Part shown: in pieces, positions 50,229 to 62,000 of the stretch | Position numbering within the stretch: position 1 is the stretch's first letter | Layout: every line of letters starts with the position of its first letter | NCBI GenBank assembly: GCA_016165875.1 | Contig: JABBOT010000033.1 | Span: 1,769,575-1,833,574, forward strand | Reading direction: 5' to 3' | DNA length: 64,000 bases | DNA from: Acanthopleura granulata | Taxonomy: Eukaryota > Mollusca > Polyplacophora > Chitonida > Chitonidae | Notes under the pieces: generated by a model | Databases searched by the model: none | The model's input: the letters and a program-made list of their open reading frames with translations, nothing else | What the model was told of the DNA's origin: nothing | Program-made: the position numbers and the translations under genes

Positions 50229-50372
50229 TCCTCCTCTCCGGTGGAATGTGTGAAGGTCTCCCAGTACCATGCGAATGGTCATTGTCTCACTGGGTTCTGC
50301 CCGATTTCTTTGTGCCATATGTCTGTGGGCCAATGTTTAAGTGAAAAACATTCTTGAGGGCTACTTAAAATA
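50229..50372 (+). mobile_element. SINE body and 3' end, diverged
   Basis: CCTCCTCTCCGGTGGAATGT through ATGCGAATGGTCATTGTC to CATTCTTGAGGGCTAC. Confidence 0.6.
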
Positions 50373-50390
50373 ATATATATATATACATAT

Positions 50391-50460
50391 AATTTAAAAG
50401 ACTACAGTACAGAGAGGAAAACCAAAGCAGCGACGACAGTGTAATAGTTAAAACGCCGAA
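50391..50460 (+). repeat. About 140-bp dispersed repeat, copy 5 (truncated)
   Basis: TTTAAAAGACTACAGTACAG and GCAGCGACGACAGTGTAATA are kept; the 3' half is missing. Confidence 0.6.
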
Positions 50461-51867
50461 CAGATCAGTTCTCGACTGTTTGTTATTGACGCCATAGTCT
50501 ACCACAGGATTTATCACTGTAGAATGTTTGGAATCTGGTTTTATGGGTGCAGGACACCGGTGTCCTTTGAGCAAAGTACTTCAACACGTATATTGTATAC
50601 CTTGAATACCCAGAGACATAATGCCCGATCATAGCCATTTAAACCTGGCATCGTACTGGCAGCGTGCACTGAGGTCATTTCTTTAGCAGACTGTCTAGGC
50701 CAGCAAACTCGCCCACCATGTGTAATTTGCTTTCTAAAGAAATAAATATGATTAAATGTGGTTACCCTCGGCAAAAATGATAAAGAAAATGCTTTATCGT
50801 TGTTTTGAAAAAGAGGGACCTAGATCCAGATCAAAAGGGGAAGGGGTTTCCTCGAAAGACGGAGTATTTTGTAATAGTCAGACAATCTTTTGTGCCGCTT
50901 TGTCCGTTGAAATGGAAAAACGATTCTCCATAGGTTCAGGCATTTTTTATGGGCGTCAAAGGTGTCTGCCTTGAGATGCCTATTCTATGAGATTTTGGAA
51001 CAATAGCTCTTAAAAAATGAATGATAGATGTCTTGTGACACTCAAGAACCTTCCCCGATAAATATGTATATAGGTTTGGTTTGCTTGCCAACATTGTCTG
51101 GCAAAGGGAAAGGGATATTGTATAGAAGTTCGTCGAAATAAAAATATTGCGCTACCAATACAGGACTGCAATCGTGTCTGGTATTCTGGACTCCTTGCTT
51201 ATTGTGCCAGAAATGGAGAATTTGTAGGCAGAAAAATCGATGTCTCTTTGTGTATATGGCAGGATGATCCGGTCGTCATAAAGTTTTACTGGCTGAACAG
51301 CGTCGTGAATCTGTGAAACACTGACTCAGTCCGCTCTACCCGATAAACCTATCTCAGCAAGACTCGATGCTTGATATATAATCTTTATGTGACTTCACAC
51401 TTAAGGAAAGACCCGAATGTCTTTGAAATGATTTCCACACAATTTTGGTGTAACTGTCGACGATATTCGCAAAAGTAAGTTGCTTTGGTCTCATTCTGGA
51501 TGATATTTGTATGAGACACAGGCAGAATTTCAATACACACTTTTCTTGATACACTTTCTGCGTGACTACTTTTTTAGGCCAGAGAAAAGACATTTTGTAC
51601 GAGAAAGTTTTGGGTCTCATGTATTTTGTATGATCCTAATTGGCAATTATATTTTAGTCGGCCAGTATTTCGTTTGAGCTGGGAGTCATTCGAGATGTAA
51701 GAAAAGTATATGTTGTCAAATCTCTTGACTAACCCCGTTTAGATATGAATTATTGCATTGACAACGATGAATACGTTTACGTCTGCGTTAGAGTGGCATA
51801 CATAAAGATGGTATTGCGGTTCAAATTTACAAAACTGTATATCCATAATTACGAATATAATAATATA

Positions 51868-52015
51868 AAAGCCAACAGCGTAGAGAGTAAAACCAGAGCA
51901 GGAACGCCAATGTAATAGTTGGCAAATGGTCACACGTTACCGGTGAAATCCGGCCACTTATCATTTTTACCACATTTTGGGTTATATTCTGATTGTTCAT
52001 ATAAGTGTTTGGGAA
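51868..52015 (+). repeat. About 140-bp dispersed repeat, copy 6
   Basis: CAACAGCGTAGAGAGTAAAA, AATAGTTGGCAAATGGTCAC, CCGGTGAAATCCGGCCAC, TTCATATAAGTGTTTGGGAA. Almost complete. Confidence 0.75.
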
Positions 52016-52984
52016 CTTGTCTCCTAGCACCATGGCTTAAACCTAATTACAGTGATGTTCAATGCAATACATTAGACGACATTGGTCTACAATTACTCCA
52101 AGCGCTGTGTAAAAAAACTGAAAACGATGGTGTTGATTCTGACGATACTCGAGATGACGACAATGACTGTGCAGACAATAAGATAGTGAAGGTGATTATG
52201 TAACTTGATATGGCCGTTCTAAAGTCGAAAATAATAGTTGAAATGGGTGTAAATGGTGTTGCTGGTGGCCATTCCAGGGATAATGGGTACGCTAACGAAC
52301 AGAAAATGTTCCATACGCCTGCATTAACTGGTTTCACTGTTAAATCCTGGCAATCGGATATGTGGCGAGAAATGTCTGTACTTACCACGTCTGATAACTG
52401 AAACTAATTTGAAAAGTCCTGGAGTACAGCCCTTGGTAATTTCGTTCATCCCTGTTACGGGTGTATTGTCTGCGCCCCAGGGGGAAAGGTGGGATGGCTT
52501 TTACAGTGCCACCCTGTCATTTTACCTTAATTAGGTTCGTCTGTGAGGCCATCCAGGGTACCTTGAGGCCAACTCAAACCAATAACCATCTGCTATCACG
52601 TGATTAGTAAATGGAAGCTCGGGATTATTAGAATCCGGCTCTGAAATATTCATGGACATCGAAATCACAAGATATTCTGTGTTCTGATGAGGTGATTACG
52701 TGTTTGACACAAACGATGCAAAAGGCAACACTGGGGGAGGTTCATCTAGAGACGTTTGCAGACTGGGGCGTGTGGCTGTAGCACGAGCATGAAATAATAT
52801 ATCTCTCTTGTTCGTACGCCAAAGAATCAAAATAAAATAAGCGTTTGAGTCAGATGTCCTGATTATTATATAGTGCAAATTTCCCATGACGTGGGAAGTT
52901 TCGCCAGTAGCTTGCCGAGGGCCAGTGGTTTGCCTTCGGGCACTACGGTATCTTCCGTGCACAACACCAACTGCCATGGGGTAA

Positions 52985-53079
52985 TTCGAAGGTCTACCAG
53001 CAACGGACGAATGATCGTGTGTTTTACGCCAACTATACTGCTGGCCGCCGTCATGTAGGTGAAATATTATTGGGTAAGA
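52985..53079 (+). mobile_element. SINE fragment, internally deleted
   Basis: CGAAGGTCTACCAGCAACGG, ACTGCTGGCCGCCGTCATGT and GTGAAATATTATTGGGTAAG are in family order. Confidence 0.55.
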
Positions 53080-53552
53080 TTGAATAAGTACATAGATAAA
53101 TCCTGCCAGTGAAAAAATACTGAATGCTGTGTTAAACAACGATCGTTAAATCAATCGCCAAGTTTACTTTTTGATTTGATTTTTAAAAAAAAAAACCCTA
53201 ATGGTGGGGGTGGGCGGGTTATGGGAGGTTCGGGGGTGGGAGTGAAGTGATCTCCAAAACCATCACAATACTGTTTTGACGACATTTTCAGTGGATTTCT
53301 AATTTCGTCCAATTCTCTTGCAGGATATTTTGTTTTTTGGATGACTATTTTGCTGACCCTATCCCATCCCTTTACCCTTTCTCTCTTACAGCTCATATAC
53401 ACTATAAACAAGTAACTTTTACATCTATTACTTCCAGAGATGATCCCAATTATCAATTTATGAGAGATGAATTAAACTACACCATTGCTTTCTGAATTCG
53501 CCGAATCGTTCTTTTCCGTCGCCTGATCGACTGTGACTGGAAACTCGGGATT

Positions 53553-53654
53553 CTGTCAGCTAACTGTCGAATGGTTGTGCTTTGTTCTCAACACTTCAGT
53601 TTCCTCCAATCATAAATCTTTCCGTCGTAGTCTAAGAGAAAATACTCTTGAAAA
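53553..53654 (+). mobile_element. Highly diverged SINE remnant
   Basis: CTGTCAGCTAACTGTCGAAT, TTTCCTCCAATCATAAAT and AAATACTCTTGAAAACCG follow the family order. Confidence 0.45.
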
Positions 53655-53799
53655 CCGATTCACCCGATTTCACCGAATGTGGGGCCTAGGCCATACACTG
53701 TCTAACGTTCGCCCGAAGACCGCTCGTCTTCAAGCAATATGAACATATCTGCAGGTCACATTTTGGAAAGATCGTTCATTTACGCCGATAAATCAGGTC

Positions 53800-53875
53800 G
53801 TCAACCCATAAAACTGACGGCCATCACGTGAGGAAATTATTGAAATTGGGGTTAAGCAACAATCAAATAAAACAG
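53800..53875 (+). mobile_element. SINE 3' end remnant
   Basis: GGAAATTATTGAAATTGGGG...CAACAATCAAATAAAAC is a weak match to the tail. Confidence 0.35.
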
Positions 53876-55097
53876 TTTTAAGCGCCAAACTATCAAATAA
53901 GAACATCTGTCAGTTTACTAACATTTATGGATGGCATTTGCATAGATAAATACATATAACTAGTCACGCCGTTAGCGATGACATTGACATAAACTTCGTG
54001 ACGTTTCGAAGACGAGAGCTTGACTACTTTGAGCCAAACAAGCGCAGATTTTGGTCATCTCATATGATATACCGGAAATTATAGGATTATAGGAAGGGAA
54101 AGGCACTAATATCCGCTGTGATGTCGATACCTGCCTGGGCGAAGATAGCGATTCGCCTTAACGAGCCAGAAGTGTGCGTCAGCGGTACCTCATCATACAG
54201 AGTCCTAGAAAATTGATCGAGGTTGATGTTCATTAGGCATTGAAATAAACGAGGTATTTTGTGAGAACCGGTGCTGATGAAGTTCGTGTTGTGGTGTTAT
54301 TGGTTTAATTGGTTGAGTGATTGATAGCTTGGTGAAATGAGTTATGCAGCGGTGGTTGGTGGTCGTGTTTGGAAAAAAAAATTCCGGTGTGCTCGGCCTA
54401 AACCTCGGGTTTAGGGTGATAAGGTCCTAAGGTGTTACATTGACTGGGCTGATTTTCACCTGTGTAACGAACTTCTGTGTGCGTTCCAAATCAGCGATCA
54501 AACCAAATCACCAAAGCAACCCATTAAAAAAGACATCGCAAAGAAATTAGGACGAAAATGTATGCAACAAGATGAAATCCCCTCCCCGCCCCGGCATCGA
54601 CCAGGCAACCATCTCAACTCCAAGCCCTCAAAAAATTATGACCGTAGTTATGTATTAGTAGCTCTGTGAGGAATACATTTTTCCAAAAGATTTTTGCAGG
54701 ATGTATACAACATGAAAGCGAAGCACTTATTTTTTTTTTTAGTTTTATGCAACGGTATGCAAATTATTTTTACCAAAAGGTGACAGTTGTCTGATGATTG
54801 TCTTTCTCTTTCCTTCACTCCTTTTTTAAATTCCCAAAGAGTATATATCAAAACAATCGTGGGCAGACGATTTGAGACCATTATCTGTTCCCCAATTAAT
54901 CACAAAACCACAGGGTTATCTCCTTTTCCACATTTCCTTTGGCAAAGAGCAAATTCCCAAATAATGTCACCATTAATATTTAGTCATGTCACTACCCAGA
55001 ATTCCACCGTAACCTGACCGGAAATGGGCGGACCCGTGATATTAGCGATGTGTGTTCATCATTACAGCCAATTAGCTAATCTCAGTCAGAGAACTTC

Positions 55098-55462
55098 TGG
55101 ATGATGTAGAGAGGAAGGGAGGAACAGTGAACAAGTTGGTAGGTAGGTCTTCATGTTTTGCACTGCATTTTGGATGATGTAGAGAGGAAGGGAGGAACAG
55201 TGAACAAGTTGGTAGGTAGGTCTTCATGTTTTGCACTGCATTTTGGATGATGTAGAGAGGAAGGGAGGAACAGTGAACAAGTTGGTAGGTAGGTCTTCAT
55301 GTTTTGCACTGCATTTTGGATGATGTAGAGAGGAAGGGAGGAACAGTGAATAAGTTGGCAGGTAGGTCTTCATGTTTTGCACTGCATTTTGGATGATGTA
55401 GAGAGGAAGGGAGGAACAGTGAATAGGTTGGCAGGTAGGTCTTCATGTTTTGCACTGCGTTT
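55098..55462. repeat. 73-bp minisatellite, five complete copies
   Basis: Units start TGGATGATGTAGAGAGGAAG at 55098, 55171, 55244, 55317 and 55390. Units 1-3 share AACAAGTTGGTAGG; units 4 and 5 share TTGGCAGG and differ at one base. The period is not a multiple of three, so coding is not implied. The near identity points to recent expansion. Confidence 0.97.
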
Positions 55463-56639
55463 CATCACACGTTTCTTTCCTTTCAGAAAATCTGGGCTTT
55501 TTTTATCATTCAACGAATCAATACACATCTGTGTGCACTCAGGTGTCGTAACATCTGGCACAGACCAAACAGTGTCGACTTTACACACATGATTACTTTG
55601 ATTTTAAATATTTGTGTTTCTGTTAAAATCTGCCCCTGTAACTTTGGCCTAGAAATGTCGACAGGTGTAGGTCATCTGCCGTTAGTTTGTATTAACACAG
55701 GCCACTTGAACATTGACAGGTGAGATTAAATAACAGTGCTTCTAACGCGTACAGCTGTTTTATCGAGTCAGGTAGATGTCTATATATACATGTAGAGCTC
55801 TACTGGTAAGTTTTAATGTGAACAACAGATCGTTGAAAGACCAAGGACGGGGAGTTCATTTCAATCATGTCCATTGTTATCTCCTTAATTAATTAATTTC
55901 ATTAATTTTTCCCCTGTTATCTTTATGTACTTTTCCGCTATACACTGTTTTGTATAGCAGAACTTTGGTCTTCGTTATGGTGAATGCCTGACCTGTCTCG
56001 CTACCGTCCTTTGAATATCTGTCCGCGTGTGGAGTAGAGATTCTGTAGAATGTTGTTAATATATTTTATATAAGGTCCCCCCCCCCCAAAAAAAAGAGAT
56101 AAGAAGCTAGCTGTTGGTTTAGGTCCACCCTCGGGCAAGGACTGTTTGGGATTTCTATACTCTTTACTCTGAGTGGTTTTGCACATGCCCAGCACCAAAC
56201 ATAGAGGCAGACAATTATTTGCCATTGGTGGGATGTACCCTAATCAGGCAAATAACTGCAGTCATACCAATGAAATATTCCTAATCAGCGCAATAAACTC
56301 CAATCGCTGAATGTTCCCTTCCCATAGGTGATCTTACAGATCATGTGTAAACAGTGTCGAAGAATCTCGTGAGAGTACGAGGTGGGTTTTTAGAGGAGGA
56401 GAGGTTTGAGGGATCACGAGGGAGATATCGTCATCCACCATATTACACGCATTATCATTTGAATATTTTGATTGTCGTTGAACGCCGCACTCAAGAAATA
56501 GTGACATAAAACGTGGGTTCAGCAAACCAGCGGCCTTTGCCAAAATACTGAGCACGCGAAGCTCCCCGCTTGTGACGTACGGGTTATGTGCATTATAGTA
56601 GCTGGAAAATCAGCAAATAACACTTACAACGATTTATCT

Positions 56640-57300
56640 AAGCCTTAAATGAGAAGGCCGGGCAAGTGTAACGTAAATTATAATAAAAAGAGTAAGGTTT
56701 GAGGATTTATAAAACACCATCCGATGATTTTTTAGATATTCTCTAAGAAACTTACACTTCATAGCCATAAGCTCATATAGCTATCAGAAAAGGAGGATTT
56801 ACCAGACCAGATGCTGGCTAATTGACATAAATCGGACCCTGCGCTCTCTAGCGATACCCAGCCCGCCTGATTTCCTCGTGCACTTTGCGCAGCCAAACCT
56901 GCACACTGTGGCATCCTGTCAGCTCTTGTCTGTGCACAAAACAAGGGGCATCAGCCAATCGTCCGTTATCGAGTTGAATTCGCATCCACCCGGCTTAAAT
57001 GACTCGTGTTATTTACATTCAACAGATAGAATGGCAAAGATTTGAGGGCCGGATTCATGTCATATCCGGTAATCGGGCTCTACATTATCCTACGTTCTGA
57101 TTGACAAAAACTATTTTCAAAGTTACGTACCATTTTACAGGAATGTATTTATTATCTACGATTGAGTGTCTGTTATGACTCACCTTAAATTACCTTAAAA
57201 AATGTAATAAAAAATTGAAGGTCGATTTTTCAACCGTCAATCCATTTTCTTTTACCAGAAATTGCCCAGTACCTCCTCGGTCTTCTCCTTTTAAATGCCT
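56640..57300 (+). repeat. Long-range duplicated repeat, copy B
   Basis: Counterpart of 2330-3000 in the same orientation: AAGAGTAAGGTTTGAGGATT, ATAAGCTCATATAGCTATC, ATCCGGTAATCGGGCTCTAC, CCTACGTTCTGATTGACAAA, TCTTTTACCAGAAATTGCCC. Small indels throughout suggest an old duplication. Confidence 0.8.
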
Positions 57301-57779
57301 GAACCAGTTAAGCCATTCATTTCTTTACCATTTGTGGCGAAAATTGTCGTTAAAGATACTTTTCCTAAGTGATTGCGAGAACATGTAAAATAGTGATTTG
57401 AGGAAACCAGCTAGAGTATGTTAGAAACCGTCATAAAATACCTCACCATTCTTCGTTCTACTTTTCCTCTGCTTAAAACAATACAAAAACAAGAATACGA
57501 TGATATCGGAAGAACTAAATGACACAATTCACCCCGATCAGTGTGAATGATCGAACTGTCTATTGGCGGTTGGCCATAACAAAAGCCTTTTATTTCTGCA
57601 AAGGTTACGGTTGGAAGAGCCTAGACGCACCACGTTTAATCTGCTCGTTTTTTGTTTTTGTTTTTTTCGGGGGGAGGGGAGGGGCATGCAAAATTTTATT
57701 TTTGAATAACTTCAGGCATTCTCCCGTCATCGAACTGTAGGGCTGCGTATATGTCACCTTGTATTTTAATAGAGTTTCG

Positions 57780-57870
57780 CGACCTACGTCTTCCACATGC
57801 ATGCGTTGGTTTTATTCTTTGTGCTGTAGTCTTTCATACTGTATTCCTTCAACCGGAATTCAATTGGTTC
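57780..57870 (-). repeat. About 140-bp dispersed repeat, copy 7 (inverted, partial)
   Basis: Reverse complement reads GAATTCCGGTTGAAGGAATA then GTATGAAAGACTACAGCACA and ATAAAACC, matching the 5' flank and start of copy 3. Confidence 0.55.
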
Positions 57871-58168
57871 CATTGGTTACCAATGGGAATTACCCTTCCC
57901 TTGCTTCGATCAGCTGCAAACTGTTCCCAGCACGCCTTTTGGTTTGTTGTGGGCGTCTATTGTCTAAATGGTTATGTCACTATCCAAATATGTGCTTGAG
58001 CGCCTATCACTTAACCCAGCATGTTTACCGCAGTAAAGCGGGACTGTCCCGCTAGATGCAAACAAAGAATTGCATCTGGTTAGTTTTACTAGTAAAAAAA
58101 ATGCTTAACACGAAAAAAACCCGAGAAGAAAATCGCATATCGCTTGAAGGCCCTAGAATGGCGCTAGT

Positions 58169-58199
58169 GTGTCAGATTTACGTGACGTAACTCTGACAC
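58169..58199. promoter_or_regulatory. 31-base imperfect palindrome with CRE-like centre
   Basis: Arms GTGTCAGA and TCTGACAC enclose TTACGT-G-ACGTAA, containing the CRE/ATF-like TGACGTAA. It lies about 2 kb upstream of the GPCR coding exon. Regulatory function is inference. Confidence 0.35.
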
Positions 58200-60130
58200 T
58201 TCAGGGTTTGAGTATGATTGTTTTTAGCCTGTATGCGTAATCAAAACACGTCTCCTCAAAATCAGTAGGGCTTAATTTAGACTGCTTATTCGGTACGGAA
58301 TGGTCACGCAGCATGGCTGCAATTATCCATTTTCGACCCATGCAGGGGATCGAGGCGAAGGCATTCCTGTGTGTGGTTAGTCGATTGTTGCACAAAACGG
58401 CTTACCGCCACAATGGCGTCATACACTACGGAACATCAAGGGCGAGTGGGCCTGTCCAGAACACCAAGCTATACGAAACTCAGCCTATCGGTTTTGAAAA
58501 AAGAATTATTTTCAAAAAATCTAGCGAGTTTTACGCTTTAAATCACTTTATCTCTTATATACCTCTAGGATATACCGTGCCAGTTTGGCGCGAAAAGATT
58601 GATCAGTCTGAAAGGTTGACCTTTAAATACCTTAAATTTTTTGGAAACTCTACACTGACTATCGTATTCCCATGTGTAGAGTAACATGTGGCATACACAA
58701 TGGGCAAACTGAAAATACCAAGTAGAAAGTGTTAAATGTTTTAGCTTTGTCAGCCGTGGAAAGCAGCTCCAGTCTCAAATTTCAAAGGCCACAGACGGGC
58801 ACTCGATCGGTAATTTTGCAGGTATAAACCATGACAAATAATAATTGACAAAAAGTCCATTACTTGTGGCTACAAATAAACCGAGAAAAATATTGTCCAG
58901 TGAGGAAGTGCCCCTACACCATGTTTCTCTGGCGACAGGACCCTAGACCCTGCATTCCAGCTGATTTATTCTGAGGAAATGGTGGCCGACCCCTAATGAT
59001 ATTTGGATATGTTTTAGGCCAGGCATCTGGTTATTTGGCAGTTTGTGTCATTTGGGCCAACAAATATTAGGGAATACACTTTTAGGTGTGTGTTCTTTGT
59101 GAAATTACTACATAAATAGTAAGGAAATTTTTAGTGTTTTTATACCTTTAACCACAGCTGCTGTGTGGTGGTGTGTTGTAGCACGCAGTGTCAAATGCGA
59201 GCAGGCCACACACCGCAATTAATTTCCCATTTACTTACATGTTAACGTTTGGCGTCACAGTATCGCCCCCAAATCTGCAAACCCTAAATCCCCATAATCC
59301 ACATAATTTGAGGAGATCTGTATAACTAACAAGCACGCTGTCTTTGAATTATGCCATTAGGAGATTTATCATGATTAGGAGCGAAATTTCTAAGAAATTT
59401 CTATTTCAATTCCACGATCAGGCGACCGACCCCCCCCCCCACTGTCACCATTGTATTGCCTTGGTAAGGGGAAACTGTCTATGACCTTCCAGCCGCTATT
59501 TACTCCATCTCGGGCTCATTGAAGATAACTTGTCTCCCACAAATATGTAGTGCAAATCTGTAGTTTTCTGATGGCTAGAGATAACCGTTTTTTCAATCAG
59601 TTTTATACATCGATTTATCTACATGTCTGTGGGCCTGTGAATCTGTTGGTCAATTAGTGAAAAAAAAATTTACACTGTCTCTTAACATGAGTTATTGTGA
59701 GTTTGAAATTAAAAGTGGATATCATAGAATATCGACTGTCTCCTTTACACGTACATCACCGAGAGATGTTGTTTGCTTCTCGCTTACAGGTTTCAGCTTC
59801 AATTACTTTTTCCATATTATTTCTTACATACCCAGTATTTATGAGAAGCCGTCTTCTTAGGCTCTTTCAGAAAATGCTCTTGAGATCATCGACTTGGAAG
59901 GCCCCTTTATGGCTTGAGAGTGACTCACCAAACGGAGCCCGTAGAGCAAGGCAGATGTTTTAAAGTTGTTATTTATATAGTTTCGCTTTAACTCTTGTGC
60001 GCGTTACCTTTCACGTGAGTGCAACACGACAGTAGCTAATGCTGATCACTAGTAATGTGCCGAAACGTATAATCGGACCAATATAATGAAAAACTCAAGG
60101 CATCACCAAGCAGTATTTAATGAAATCACA

Positions 60131-60148
60131 CTGTTTCTCTTCTTGCAG
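60131..60148 (+). other. Splice acceptor in the 5' UTR of the GPCR gene
   Basis: A pyrimidine-rich stretch ending in TTCTTGCAG lies 43 bases before the GPCR start codon. The bases 60149-60191 would be the 5' UTR part of the coding exon. This predicts an upstream non-coding exon, a common arrangement for GPCRs with intronless coding regions. The donor is not identified with confidence. Confidence 0.6.
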
Positions 60149-60191
60149 ATCGACACTGTCCCGTTAGACTCAGGAGAGAAAACGGAGCACA

Positions 60192-61313
60192 ATGAACTAC
60201 TCTATCGACGCACCGAGCGATCTTGTGCAATTTGCGTTGTTTAACACGACGGATAGTCCAAATGTTACTCAAGACAAGATACAGTATTACTGGGAAGGAC
60301 GGCTAGCATTGGCCCTGAATTGGTACTCTCTGGTATGTCTTTGTCCCATCAGCATCGTCCTCAACTCTGCCGCAGTGTTGACCATCTCCAAGCTCAAGCC
60401 TTTTACAACGTCGTCCTTGTACGTCATCTTATTGGCCTTCTTTGACTCCTTGACGTTGATCGCTAAACTCGCCTACCTTCAGTTAACGCTCCACAACGTC
60501 AACTTAGGCGACGTCGGTTGCAAGATCGCCAGCTTTTTCGGTAGTTTTCTGGACCAATTTTCTGTTTGGATTCTCGTCTTGCTTACAATAGAGAGGTTCG
60601 TCGCCGTGTGGCTGCCGCTGAAAGTCTCGTGTTGGTTCACCATGTTTCGAGCTCGCATCGCCGTCATCGTGACTGCGGTCTGTCTCCTCCTCATCAACTC
60701 TAACATTCTCGTCGTGCTTCGCCAGATAGAATTGCGAGGACATAGGCACTGCTATTTCCATGATGAGTACGCGTTTTTCGTCAAACACGTCTGGTACTGG
60801 CTAGAAAGCTGCCTCTCAGCTATATTCCCCTGTATTATCCTAACAGTGTTAAACTACCTCATCATCTGCCGCATGCGCACGTCTATGGACAAGCAAAAAC
60901 AGATGCTGTCAGGAGTGGAAAATCCCAACACTACCAAGCAGTCTCATAAAACTCATCTGACGGTAATGCTGGTCACTGTGTCAGTGTCGTTCGTCATCAT
61001 GGTCTTGCCTTTAGCTGTCTTCAACGTGTTCCGCGGCACGTGGGACTATTCCAAAAGCACACACGAGCGAGCCAAGTACAACATGACCGGTGAAATCACC
61101 CATTTCTTGGCCGACTGCAATCACGGATTAAATTTCCTGTTCTACTTTTTAAGCAGCAGGCGCTTCCGGAGAATGTGTTGGATGATTCTGAGATGTAAAA
61201 GCTCGCATCAGATGTACATAGGTCCAACGGGGACATCTTACATGAAATCCTCCTCCTCAACTACAAATACATATTACCTTCATACGTCTATGCGGGCCAG
61301 CAGAGGAATGTGA
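60192..61313 (+). CDS. Rhodopsin-like (class A) G-protein-coupled receptor, single-exon CDS, probable neuropeptide-type orphan receptor
   Basis: The 373-codon ORF shows the full seven-helix plan. TM1 is about residues 43-68 with N58; TM2 carries LAFFD (81-85, the LAxxD motif); C110 opens TM3 and can pair with C187 in extracellular loop 2; TM3 ends in ERF (134-136, the DRY position); TM5 has P213; TM6 has LP (272-273); TM7 ends N314-F-L-F-Y318, an NPxxY variant with Phe for Pro; a basic helix 8 (SSRRFRRM) follows. The extracellular N-terminus has three N-glycosylation sequons (N2, N18, N24). The TM4 Trp and the Trp of CWxP in TM6 are absent. The NFxxY ending and compact loops resemble the many orphan receptors of lophotrochozoans often labelled FMRFamide- or TRH-receptor-like; that sub-family call is inference and the ligand cannot be read from sequence. 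The start is the first ATG after a splice acceptor. The ORF is intact with no frameshift, so it is likely functional at the plasma membrane. Confidence 0.95.
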   Translation: MNYSIDAPSDLVQFALFNTTDSPNVTQDKIQYYWEGRLALALNWYSLVCLCPISIVLNSAAVLTISKLKPFTTSSLYVILLAFFDSLTLIAKLAYLQLTLHNVNLGDVGCKIASFFGSFLDQFSVWILVLLTIERFVAVWLPLKVSCWFTMFRARIAVIVTAVCLLLINSNILVVLRQIELRGHRHCYFHDEYAFFVKHVWYWLESCLSAIFPCIILTVLNYLIICRMRTSMDKQKQMLSGVENPNTTKQSHKTHLTVMLVTVSVSFVIMVLPLAVFNVFRGTWDYSKSTHERAKYNMTGEITHFLADCNHGLNFLFYFLSSRRFRRMCWMILRCKSSHQMYIGPTGTSYMKSSSSTTNTYYLHTSMRASRGM

Positions 61314-62000
61314 AAGCCGTACCGAAGTGTCGACCAAAGCGATGGTGATATCTAACGTGGAACAAACATCACGTGAAAGGCCAGGGAAATCTGTTATTTA
61401 TTTTGCTTTAACTTAAACAGTCCAAGTCAAGGAATATTACATATCAAGCATTTTTCGTGATTTACGGTAGTTTGTTTATAATATATACCAGCATAATAAG
61501 GCCACCGAACATTCTAATATCAAACATAACGTTATTTGGAGGGATGTTTCCAGCAGTGGAAATGCAATATAGAACGTACGTGTTGAGAGTCTTGGGATCT
61601 GGCCTACACGTAAAAGTGACAACTGAGTTTTGGTCACAGACAGTGAACAAACGTGTACAATTGTGTTGGCCTTGTTGTTAATAGAATAGAGGCGAATAGA
61701 GCAAAAATGTTCTTGTCTACTGTCTAGAGAGTAAGACGTGACCACAAAATATAACAAATTAAATTCTTTGAAATACGTTATAGCAGCGATAGCCTCAAAG
61801 TGGTCATTTGTGTTGTGTTACGCAGGATATTCGCCCACGGAATTGTGGACATAAAAAAAACTCGTGGTACATTTTCATCAGTGTTCATTTAGTACTGTGA
61901 CATTGGATTTGTTTCGTATAAAATCGTTGCACCGGTATTACAACAACCATATCAAACATTTCACATACAGAGTGAGTTACTGTCCCTGATATAGGGCGGC
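61314..62000 (+). other. Probable 3' UTR and downstream flank of the GPCR gene
   Basis: AT-rich sequence follows the stop codon. I saw no canonical AATAAA in the first several hundred bases, so the cleavage site is unknown. No other coding potential is seen. Confidence 0.3.

Larger units (their letters stand above)
57310..60130. other. Upstream region of the GPCR coding exon
   Basis: Likely intron of the GPCR gene at least in its 3' part. It holds an inverted partial repeat at 57.8 kb and the 58169-58199 palindrome. A 123-codon ORF at 58313-58684 has no recognisable domain and is not called a gene. Confidence 0.4.

Noticed and set aside
52696..53139. 147-codon minus-strand ORF
   Set aside because: It crosses a decayed SINE in antisense and shows no domain.
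55098..55462. CRISPR-like regular repeats
   Set aside because: The units are directly adjacent with no spacers, and the genome is animal.
58313..58684. 123-codon plus-strand ORF upstream of the GPCR
   Set aside because: No recognisable domain, signal or splice context; length is within chance for 64 kb.
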